Shown piece by piece: positions 1 to 8,019 of a stretch of DNA of 64,000 nucleotides. Under the pieces are notes generated by a model that saw only the letters and a list, made by a program, of their open reading frames with translations, was not told the origin of the DNA and searched no databases. Numbering within the stretch: the stretch's first letter is position 1; every line of letters starts with the position of its first letter. This DNA is from Alphaproteobacteria bacterium (GTDB lineage Bacteria > Pseudomonadota > Alphaproteobacteria > MPNO01 > UBA2964), in contig WLWZ01000002.1 in assembly GCA_012103315.1 (NCBI GenBank), positions 1 through 64,000 on the forward strand. Direction: 5' to 3'. A program made the position numbers and the translations under genes.

Positions 1-737
1 GCCTTTGTTCCGATTTCAATCGCTGGACCCGAGACCGCCCACGGACCTAGCCGCGCAACCAGCCGATTGATCAACATTTCCGGACCGACCGCAAAGCCCA
101 ACCTCAATCCCGCCAGACCAAAAAACTTACCAAAAGAGCGCAGGACCAAAAGCCCTTCTGATCCGGCATGGGGTGTCATACTGATCTCGGGCGTGACATC
201 CGCAAAAGCCTCATCGACGATCAGCAATCCACCTGAACGATCAAGCTTTCGCCGTAATGCGTCGAGGGTCTCGACATCACACTTTCGCCCATCGGGATTA
301 TTCGGGTTAACAACGATCACGACCACCGCATCGCCAACAGATTTCACATCATCGACTTCAAGGACGGGGTAACCGCTGACGCGCCAAAGATGAGCATGTT
401 CACTATAGGTCGGCGACACCACCGCCACAGGTCCTTTCGAGACAACCAAATCCGGTAGGATTTGGAGAAACGCCTGCGTCCCAGGGGCCGCACAGAGCGC
501 CGCCTCATTCGGAATGGTATAGGCCTTTCTCGCCGCTTCCAACAAACCTGTCAGCGCCGAACCCGTCGGCAGGTCAGATAGCGCGGCGGATGAGAGTTCG
601 AAGTCAGAATAAGGGTTCGGGTTGATGCCGGTTGATAGGTCGAGCCATTCGTTCTCAGGGACACCAAAGCGCGCCTCCGCGACAGATATTTCACCGCCAT
701 GGTTAGGCGCTAAAAATTCGGATTCGACCATCTTCAT
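1..737 (-). CDS. cobC: Threonine-phosphate decarboxylase / CobC (partial, C-terminus outside window)
   Basis: The gene runs off the left edge. The visible ~245 residues read from ATG at 737 (a second ATG lies at 731). They show the fold-type I aminotransferase features of the CobC/CobD family: an early HGG motif, LSTGINP near residue 35, NPNNPDG around residue 145, and the PLP-lysine region RSFGKFFGLAGLR near residue 205. Family knowledge: this PLP enzyme decarboxylates L-threonine-O-3-phosphate to (R)-1-amino-2-propanol phosphate, the linker of the cobalamin nucleotide loop. Cytosolic. It diverges from the TolC-like gene, with 118 bp between them as shared promoter space. Histidinol-phosphate aminotransferase is the nearest alternative, but the HGG and STGINP motifs favour CobC. 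Confidence 0.85.
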   Translation of the reverse strand, partial: MKMVESEFLAPNHGGEISVAEARFGVPENEWLDLSTGINPNPYSDFELSSAALSDLPTGSALTGLLEAARKAYTIPNEAALCAAPGTQAFLQILPDLVVSKGPVAVVSPTYSEHAHLWRVSGYPVLEVDDVKSVGDAVVVIVVNPNNPDGRKCDVETLDALRRKLDRSGGLLIVDEAFADVTPEISMTPHAGSEGLLVLRSFGKFFGLAGLRLGFAVGPEMLINRLVARLGPWAVSGPAIEIGTK

Positions 738-855
738 TCCGAAATAATAGGCGGAGTACTGCCCCGGAACCAGCGGTGTAAACTGTTTTAAGGCCGTCCA
801 AACTTGATTTACCGGATTTTTACTAAAATGCCGGTATTTTGGGAGCTATTCGTTC

Positions 856-2877
856 GTGAAATCAGTTAGTCGATACGTGTCTCGACTGGGTCAAAGGAAA
901 ACTGTGGTTCAAACGACCATTTCAAGAGGTCTTTTGTGTAGCACCCTGTGCGGCGTGCTGCTCGGTTGTGCTGTCGAACCTAAGCCTATTGCGCCAAAGA
1001 AAATCACCGAAAGAACCCAATCAGATATACAGAAATTACGGGCAACGGCCTATATTCCAACCGGGCCCATTAGCCTGGAAAAAGCAATCGCCCGTGCCAT
1101 CGCCTTCAATATGCAGGGCCGCGTCAAACAGATCGAGCGCGAAATTGCCGATGCCGAGCTTCGCACCAAAAGTTTCGAAATGCTGCCACCCTTGCAGCTC
1201 GATGCCTCCCGAAAACGCAAGGATAAAGCCCTCTCCTCTAGTGACGAAAGAGTAACCACCACAGCAAGTGCCGGGCTCACCTGGAATATTCTCGACCTTG
1301 GGGTCAGCTACGCCCGCGCAAAACAGCAGGCCAATAACGTCCTGATCGCCCACGAAAATCAACGTAAGGCACTCCAAGATATTATTCGGGAGGTGCGTAC
1401 AGCCTATTGGCGTGCCGCTGGTGCTGAGCGATTAATGGGACGAATCCAGACAATTGCTGAAAACATAAAGATCGCGATGCGCGAGTCGCGTGCGATGGAA
1501 CTGTCCGGTGCAAACGATATCGCGACGTCGGTAGCCTATCGTCGCGAGATTGTCGATTCCGTCAGGCAGGCGCTGACTTTCCAACGTGATTTGCGGGAGT
1601 CTCGTGCCCGGCTCGCAGAGTTATTGAATATAAAACCGGGAACACGATTCCAACTCGCCAATACGCAGTTGGCCGCTGCAATGCCATCCTTGCCGATGAC
1701 ATTGGCGCAAATGGAACAGCATGCATTGGAAAGCCGACCCGAGCTTCGTATCGAAGATTACAACGATCGCATCAGCCAATGGCAGGCCCGAGAAGCCTTG
1801 TTCGACATGTTGCCTGGCGTAAATCTATCGGCCGGCGGAAATTATGATAGTGATCGCTTCAACCTGACCCCTAACTGGATCAACACCGGGTTCCAACTGG
1901 GTATGAACCTGTTTGGCCTGTTTGCCGGCAGTAGTAAAATTGACACTGCGGAAAAATCCGGAGAGCTGGCCCGCCGTCAACGATTAGCAGTGACCTTAGC
2001 GGTCATGACCCAGACGCATATGGCTTACATTCAGTTTCGAGGCGCGTCACAGCAGATGCGCCTGGCACGGGAAGTCGCCCGCGCCGACCGACGCCTCTCA
2101 CAGCTGGTGGCCTCCGACAAAGATTTTGTGAACACCAATTACTTCGAAGCCGTTCGGCTCAAAACCCGTCGCCTCCTCGCCGAGATCGATGAGCATCAGG
2201 CACAAGTAGAGTTAGTAACCGCTCATAGTGATGTGATGCATGCGATTGGGTTAGATGTTTTTCCACCCTCTATCCCAACAAATGATCTCGATGCCTTGAC
2301 CGGTGCCGTTCGTAAGATCACGGCAAGGTGGGAAACCAAAGGCACCGATATCGAATCTCCGGCAGACACACCGCTGGATCTTCTGGTGAATGCCATGCTG
2401 AAAAATGGTGAAGGGCCGTCAAACAGAAGAAAGAGTAAAAACAGAACTTTTGAGGTCAAGCTCAAGCCAAAATCAGATAGACCAGCGCAGAAAGCCAAGA
2501 CATTAAACAATATTTTGCCCGCCGCAGGACCGCCGGAAAAACAGTCGGTCGCAAAACAAATAGCAGCGATCAAACCAAAGCAGGCCAAACCCTCTGTAAA
2601 GTTGGGCCCGTTTCATGTCGTGCAGCTCGGAGCTTTCCGGAGCGCCCCCAAGGCTAAGACCCTGCATCGCGTTCTAACGGCATCATCGGAAGCAACTTTG
2701 CATGGTGTTGATGTCCGTATCATCGAGCGACAGGGAAACGGCGGTGATGCCCTGCATTATGTCGAGACGGCGTCGATCCCGGATAGAACCTCCGCGTTAG
2801 AACTTTGCCAAACTCTAAAAGGGTTGGGTCATGATTGCGTCGCGATAACAAGACAATCAACCAAGACAAAAAAATAG
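856..2877 (+). CDS. TolC-family outer membrane efflux lipoprotein with C-terminal SPOR-like domain
   Basis: The protein has 673 residues and a GTG start at 856. The N-terminus has a hydrophobic stretch ending in a lipobox (LLGC, Cys near residue 38), so it is probably a lipoprotein. Residues ~70-480 resemble two outer membrane efflux (TolC) repeats: long amphipathic helices, and paired strands such as the segment near NLSAGGNYDSD. Residues ~585-670 contain GPFHVVQLGAFRS followed by A..L...L, the pattern of SPOR peptidoglycan-binding domains. A Lys/Pro-rich linker separates the two parts. Family knowledge: TolC proteins form the outer-membrane duct of type I secretion. The neighbouring ABC, HlyD and RTX genes fit that role. 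The SPOR tail is unusual for TolC and may tether the channel to denuded septal glycan (inference). Confidence 0.8.
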   Translation: MKSVSRYVSRLGQRKTVVQTTISRGLLCSTLCGVLLGCAVEPKPIAPKKITERTQSDIQKLRATAYIPTGPISLEKAIARAIAFNMQGRVKQIEREIADAELRTKSFEMLPPLQLDASRKRKDKALSSSDERVTTTASAGLTWNILDLGVSYARAKQQANNVLIAHENQRKALQDIIREVRTAYWRAAGAERLMGRIQTIAENIKIAMRESRAMELSGANDIATSVAYRREIVDSVRQALTFQRDLRESRARLAELLNIKPGTRFQLANTQLAAAMPSLPMTLAQMEQHALESRPELRIEDYNDRISQWQAREALFDMLPGVNLSAGGNYDSDRFNLTPNWINTGFQLGMNLFGLFAGSSKIDTAEKSGELARRQRLAVTLAVMTQTHMAYIQFRGASQQMRLAREVARADRRLSQLVASDKDFVNTNYFEAVRLKTRRLLAEIDEHQAQVELVTAHSDVMHAIGLDVFPPSIPTNDLDALTGAVRKITARWETKGTDIESPADTPLDLLVNAMLKNGEGPSNRRKSKNRTFEVKLKPKSDRPAQKAKTLNNILPAAGPPEKQSVAKQIAAIKPKQAKPSVKLGPFHVVQLGAFRSAPKAKTLHRVLTASSEATLHGVDVRIIERQGNGGDALHYVETASIPDRTSALELCQTLKGLGHDCVAITRQSTKTKK

Positions 2878-2917
2878 GCCGCCAGTCTGCTTCTTCCTAG
2901 CAGACCGACGGCCTTTT
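2877..2917. terminator. Bidirectional Rho-independent terminator between convergent tolC-like and RTX genes
   Basis: A GGCCG...GTCTGC / GCAGAC...CGGCC hairpin (14-bp stem with two mismatches, 9-nt loop) is followed by TTTT on the plus strand. On the minus strand it is followed by TATTTTTTT, supplied by the A-run just before it. It sits exactly between the stop codons of the two convergent genes. Confidence 0.8.
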
Positions 2918-2948
2918 CCTCATCCACAATCCCGTTTATGTCGGGCGC

Positions 2949-5912
2949 CTAATATTCAATCCTCTCCATACCTTCAAAGGCAATCTGGGTGCCATCATCC
3001 AGCGTAATCGTACCGGCTGCATCGTCGCTCAAGGACATTGTGTCACCATCATCTGAATGCACCGTGCCCGTGGTCAGGGTAACCGTCCAGCCGTCGGTCG
3101 CATCACCGCCTGACGCCGTGCCAGCGGCCATGTCCACTGTCACACCAGCTGAGGAATCTGCGTAGGACAGCGTATCCGTCCCGGTGCCACCATTCATCGT
3201 ATCAGCACCAGCACCACCCTGGACGATATCGTTACCAGCACCAGCGTCAATAACATCATTGCCAGCGCCGCCATTAATGGTGTTTGCGGTAGAACTGCCG
3301 GTTAATGTATCGGCGTTTGCTGACCCGGTAAGGTTTTCAAAGTTCGAGAAGGTATCGCCCGCGGCATCTCCGCCCGAAGCTGCACCCGTACCGAGATTTA
3401 CATTCACGCCGGAAGATGATTCTGAATAGGACAGAGTATCCGTCCCTGTCCCGCCATTCATCGTGTCAGATCCAGCACCGCCTTCGACAGTGTCGTCACC
3501 TGCATCGCCATAAATTTTGTCATTGCCAGTGCCACCATAGATGGTGTCATCACCATCAGCTGTCCACAAAATATCGTTCCCCTCTCCCCCCTTAGCGACG
3601 ATATCATCAGTCGACGTATAGGTTGGATGATTCATATCGAGGACGTCATCACCGGCGCCGAGATCTATCTCTTCAATCCCTTGAATTCGCGCTTCGGCGC
3701 CGCTGTAATAACCGGAATTGGTATCGCCTAAAAAGAGCGTATCAGCGCCAGAAGTTCCCAAGATCGTGTCATACCCGTCACCACCAATGAAAACATCATC
3801 ACTCTGGTTTTTACCGGTGATGGATTCCCAATCGTCGGTATCACCATTCACGGCATACCAATCAGAGCCCCAGGTACCGTCGGCGTTAAACTGGAGCGTA
3901 TCATCACCAGCGCCACCAGACATGCGATCCGCGCCTAACCCACCAGTGATCGTATCTTCACCAGTACCCCCGGTAAGAGCATCATTGCCAGTGGTCCCGT
4001 TCAGCGTACTTCCCGTTTCGGATACATCTGTCACATTGACCGTGAAAGTTTCGGTATAGGTGCGACCGCCAGAATCGGTCGCCACGACGGTGACATCCAC
4101 CGAGCTTGCCGTTTCGTAATCAAGGCTCTGTCCAGATTTTAGTTTGAGCTGACCACCAACAACCTCAAAACGACTGTCATCAACCGAGTAAGTGTGCGTA
4201 TCACCATCATCGATATCCGTGGTCGTAACAGTGCCAATTGTTGCACCAGCGCTGTTCTCCGCGACCGAACTTGAACTCAGAGACATATCGGTCGGACGTT
4301 CAGAAATATCGGACACGTTGACCGTCATTGCCTCTGTATAGCTATTTCCCTGGGCATCCGTTGAGGTAATATTCATGGTCACCGTCGGTTCAGTCTCATG
4401 ATCCAGGCTTTGGCCTTCTTTCAATTTGAGCTGACCACCAACCACCTCGAAACGCGCATCATCGACAGAATAGGTATGGGACCCGCCTTCATCATCTGTC
4501 GAGCTAAGAGTGCCGACGACGCGATCATGCCAGTTCTCGGAAACACTCGAATTGCTAAGCGATATATCTGTTGCTGCCTCCTGAACATCCGTCACAGAGA
4601 TATCAAACGCTTCGGTGCGTGTCAGACCACCGCTATCCGTTGTTGTCACATTAACCGTCACGCTATCGGCGGCTTCGTGATCTAAAGACACGCCGGATTT
4701 AAGCTTCAACTGACCACCGACCACCTCGAACCGGCTGTCATCAACTGAATATGTATGACTATCGCCAGCGTCCGAATCAGTCTTAGATAAGGTCCCGATT
4801 GTCGCACCGACACTGTTCTCAGCAACGGAAGAGGCTGATAACGAGATATCCGACGCCACTTCATTAACGTCCGCAACATCGACTGTCATCGCTTCAGAAT
4901 ATGTATTGCCGGCTGAATCTGTGACCTGAATGGAAATGCCGTGACTGGCTGCATCCTCATAGTCCAAAGAGGCGCCATCCGCGACTGAGATCTCGCCAGT
5001 AGACGGGTTAATTGTGAAGCGCCCGCCAGCATCGTCGCTCAGGCTATAAGTAAATGTTTCTCCGGAATCAGAGTCCACTGCAGATGCTATACCGACGACA
5101 GTCCCAGCAGCGCTGTTTTCCTGCACACTCAACCCTGAAACCGAAATATCGGTCGGGGCCCCGTTAGTGACCACCGCCCCTCCGCCATTATCATCGACAT
5201 CGTCATGCGTGACTTCCTGACCCCCGGAGTCTAGAAAATCGTGTGTGACACTCGTGTTAACCGTCTCTGCAAGAGGTTTGATGGCCTGATTTGAAACATC
5301 AATGTTGTTGTCGCTATCGGCAAGAGCCGTTGCCGCATCTAGGTCTGGGGACTGCTCTGAAAACTCTTCTAAGCCCGAAAAGTCGGGATTTTGCGAAATT
5401 ACCTCTTCCGGTTGTTCGTGTCGATTGAGAGAAATATTTTCCGGAATGGGCGTATCCAGCTCTGTTAACACGACGTCATCAGAAACAATCTCTTCCGCTA
5501 CGCCACCTGCATTCTCCTGAATTTCAGAACCAACGGGCTGAATGGTAATCGTTGCGCGATCGCCGCTAAAACTATTTAGATCAACCTCACCCCTATTGAC
5601 CCTTTCACCGGTACTAATATCGATGACATCGAAGGTCATCGCTTCAGCCAGGTTGCTTATTGAACCGATCGTTTCGACGGCGACAGTGACACCAGTTGTC
5701 TGCGCCATCGTCAGACTCCAGTTGCGATCACTATCGAGTTTACCCTTCGAGGGTGTCACACCATCCGGCAATCCCGCGACAAAAATCTTGTACTCTGCAT
5801 CATCTGCGCTGTTTGGAACCAGATAGGAAAGGTCAAGACCAAGTGTCGTTGCGCCGTCGAGCGCTGGTCCCAATGGATTATTAAAAGCATCTGTTTCTTT
5901 ATCATCAGCCAT
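2949..5912 (-). CDS. Large cadherin-like / RTX calcium-binding protein, probable T1SS cargo
   Basis: The protein has 987 residues, is very acidic and has no N-terminal signal peptide. Residues ~250-640 hold four cadherin-like repeats, each opening with TDISLS or a close variant plus SVAEN and containing HTYSVDDSRFEVVGGQLKLK. Repeats 2-4 are closely similar at DNA level too. Residues ~645-930 carry scattered glycine/aspartate nonapeptides of the RTX type (GGTGNDKIYGDAGDD and similar). The C-terminus ends in a hydrophobic/aromatic segment (AFEGMERIEY), as in type I secreted proteins. Family knowledge: RTX repeats bind calcium and fold outside the cell, and cadherin-like repeats occur in adhesins. 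The adjacent TolC-like, ABC and HlyD genes are its probable exporter. No enzymatic domain is evident, so adhesin or matrix protein is the best guess. Confidence 0.8.
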   Translation of the reverse strand: MADDKETDAFNNPLGPALDGATTLGLDLSYLVPNSADDAEYKIFVAGLPDGVTPSKGKLDSDRNWSLTMAQTTGVTVAVETIGSISNLAEAMTFDVIDISTGERVNRGEVDLNSFSGDRATITIQPVGSEIQENAGGVAEEIVSDDVVLTELDTPIPENISLNRHEQPEEVISQNPDFSGLEEFSEQSPDLDAATALADSDNNIDVSNQAIKPLAETVNTSVTHDFLDSGGQEVTHDDVDDNGGGAVVTNGAPTDISVSGLSVQENSAAGTVVGIASAVDSDSGETFTYSLSDDAGGRFTINPSTGEISVADGASLDYEDAASHGISIQVTDSAGNTYSEAMTVDVADVNEVASDISLSASSVAENSVGATIGTLSKTDSDAGDSHTYSVDDSRFEVVGGQLKLKSGVSLDHEAADSVTVNVTTTDSGGLTRTEAFDISVTDVQEAATDISLSNSSVSENWHDRVVGTLSSTDDEGGSHTYSVDDARFEVVGGQLKLKEGQSLDHETEPTVTMNITSTDAQGNSYTEAMTVNVSDISERPTDMSLSSSSVAENSAGATIGTVTTTDIDDGDTHTYSVDDSRFEVVGGQLKLKSGQSLDYETASSVDVTVVATDSGGRTYTETFTVNVTDVSETGSTLNGTTGNDALTGGTGEDTITGGLGADRMSGGAGDDTLQFNADGTWGSDWYAVNGDTDDWESITGKNQSDDVFIGGDGYDTILGTSGADTLFLGDTNSGYYSGAEARIQGIEEIDLGAGDDVLDMNHPTYTSTDDIVAKGGEGNDILWTADGDDTIYGGTGNDKIYGDAGDDTVEGGAGSDTMNGGTGTDTLSYSESSSGVNVNLGTGAASGGDAAGDTFSNFENLTGSANADTLTGSSTANTINGGAGNDVIDAGAGNDIVQGGAGADTMNGGTGTDTLSYADSSAGVTVDMAAGTASGGDATDGWTVTLTTGTVHSDDGDTMSLSDDAAGTITLDDGTQIAFEGMERIEY

Positions 5913-6324
5913 TTTCTCGACCTCATCTATTCCGCGGAAAAAATCATTTCCGTGTACAGAATGATGTCGGAAACTGGTGACTGAGCTATGAAGTTTTATG
6001 CTTAACAGGTCGGGTTTCGGTCCAAAATTAGCGCGATTTTCTCTAAAATTTTCGATAAATTTCTCAACCCCAGGAACGCCAATATTGAGCCGATTCTGGT
6101 GTCAAAATTACCCGCAACCATCGCGATATAATCTTGTTTGAGATGGTTCTAAAAACATCTACCGATTAACCAATCTTTCAATCATTTGCGCGATCATCCT
6201 TCTGGTCGCAAGGGATTGATTTGCCTAATTTTTATTCACTTCTTTGTGATTCAGACTGATTGGCCGCAATGCGCGGGGCATATTTTTTCGGCAATCAGAT
6301 GATTATGATCGGTGCGGAATTAGA
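5913..6324. other. Divergent intergenic region between RTX gene and T1SS ABC gene
   Basis: These 412 bp are AT-rich and contain no ORF that looks coding. They must carry promoters for the RTX gene (minus) and the secretion operon (plus). I could not identify a convincing -35/-10 pair, operator or small RNA. The ABC start at 6325 has only a weak purine stretch upstream. Confidence 0.5.
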
Positions 6325-8019
6325 ATGAGCTTTGTGCTTCCAAAGTTTGATGCGATGCGCGGCTATCGTGCCGAATTGCTTATTGCGTCTTGCGCCCAAA
6401 ACCTCTTGGGGCTGGCTCTCCCCATTACCATCCTTCAAGTCTATGACCGGATAATTCCTAATCAAGCTGTACACACGCTGAGTGTATTTATGATCGCCCT
6501 TAGCATTGTTCTGGCCCTCGACCTGCTTCTCAGTCTGAGTCGAAACTATATCACCAGCTGGACGGGCGCGCGCTTGCAGCACCGGCTCGGTTGTCACTCC
6601 GTTGACCACATATTTCGGTCCGACCTGAAGGCCTTTGAGGAAGTGCCACCCGGCGTTCACCTGCAACGCCTCAAAGGAACAGATACGGTCAAGAATTTTT
6701 TCGCCGGTCAAGGACTGCTGCTTTTTGTCGATTTACCTTTTGCCTTTCTATTCTTTGGCCTAATCGCGCTTATTGCCGGGCCGTTAGCGACCGTTCCGAT
6801 CTGCATCATGGTCCTGCTCGCTATTACCGGCAAAATCGCTGGTGACAAGATGAGTCTCGCCCTACAGGGGCGACGTGAAACTGATAACCGTCGCTACAAC
6901 TTTATGATCGAGGTCCTTGGCGCGATCCGCACAGTCAAGGGGCTCGGCATGGAGTCCATGATGGTACGGCGTTATGAAAAACTTCAGAGCACCTCCGCCG
7001 CCGCTAGCTACGATGTCGCCGAGAGCGGTACCTGGGCGCGCTCTACTGGACAGTAATTCTCACAACTCACCGCCATCCTGGTCGGCGCTTATGGCTGCAC
7101 ACTCGTCATCGATGGGGTTCTCTCAATAGGCGGTCTCGCGGCGTGCACCCTATTGGCCAGTCGATCATCACAACCAATGATGCGGGCCTTAGGAACATGG
7201 ACTCAATTCCAGAACGCCCGCGAGTCGCGGGACCAAGTCGAAAACATATTCTCCATGCCGCTGGAGTCGAGTCCCGAGGCTCCTACAATTCACAATATCC
7301 TCGGCAATGTGCAACTCAAAAAAGTCTCGTTCACCTATACCGGTTTTGATCAAAACCTATTTAGTGAAGTCGACCTATCTATCGATGCGGGCGAAACAAT
7401 TTCCATTGCTGGTACCAATGGTTCCGGAAAATCTACGTTGCTTGGGCTCATGATGGGGGTCCTGGTGCCAAATGACGGTCAGGTCCTTATCGATGGCGAG
7501 AATGCGTGGGACTTTGATGCAGTAAGCTTACGGGCGCAGGTCGTCTACCTCCCACAAAAGCCGACGCTGTTTCAAGGGACGATCCTGGACAACATGACAA
7601 TGTTTCGCGGCAATGATCACATTGATGCCGCGATGCTTATGGCTGAGCGATTAGGGCTGCATGATGCGATTGGACGTATGCCCCATGGATACAACACAAT
7701 CGTCGAGCACGCTGCAAATGACGGTCTGCCTGGCGGCGTACGCCAACGTATTGCTCTCGTCCGGGCCCTAACCCTAGTCGAAGAGCCTAAACTTATCCTG
7801 TTCGATGAAGCTAACACATTTTTGGATCAGAAAAGCGACGCCCTACTCCACGACGTATTGCGAGAATATAAAGAAAGCAGTGCGATCGCTATCGTCAGTC
7901 ATCGCCCATCCTTCCTAGCTTTGGCTGAACGCTCTTATCGAATAGAAGGCCACAAGGTTGTTGGCGTCAAGAACGCCGCCCGTGAATCCCTAAATCAACT
8001 CGAGAAGGAATTCGCGTAA
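6325..8019 (+). pseudogene. Type I secretion ABC transporter (permease/ATPase), interrupted by one in-frame TAA
   Basis: Codons 1-243 encode the N-terminal membrane part of a PrtD/LapB-like T1SS ABC protein (typical VYDRIIPNQA near residue 45). A TAA at 7054-7056 interrupts it. The same frame continues without further damage to 8019: FSQLTAILVGAYG resumes the last membrane helices, then the ATPase follows with Walker A GTNGSGKST, Q-loop PQKPTLF, C-loop LPGGVRQRI, Walker B LILFDEA and H-loop SHRP. Full length would be 564 codons. The downstream half has only TTG 7153 or ATG 7177 as internal starts. The stop overlaps the next gene (TAATG). The lesion may be a real nonsense mutation (a single substitution), a sequencing error, or a read-through site. 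Without the stop this would be one half of a paired ABC exporter with the next gene. Confidence 0.85.

Noticed and set aside
3150-4000. Repeat array resembling CRISPR or tandem DNA repeats
   Set aside because: The repeats are coding glycine/aspartate RTX motifs in one frame, with no spacer structure or cas genes.
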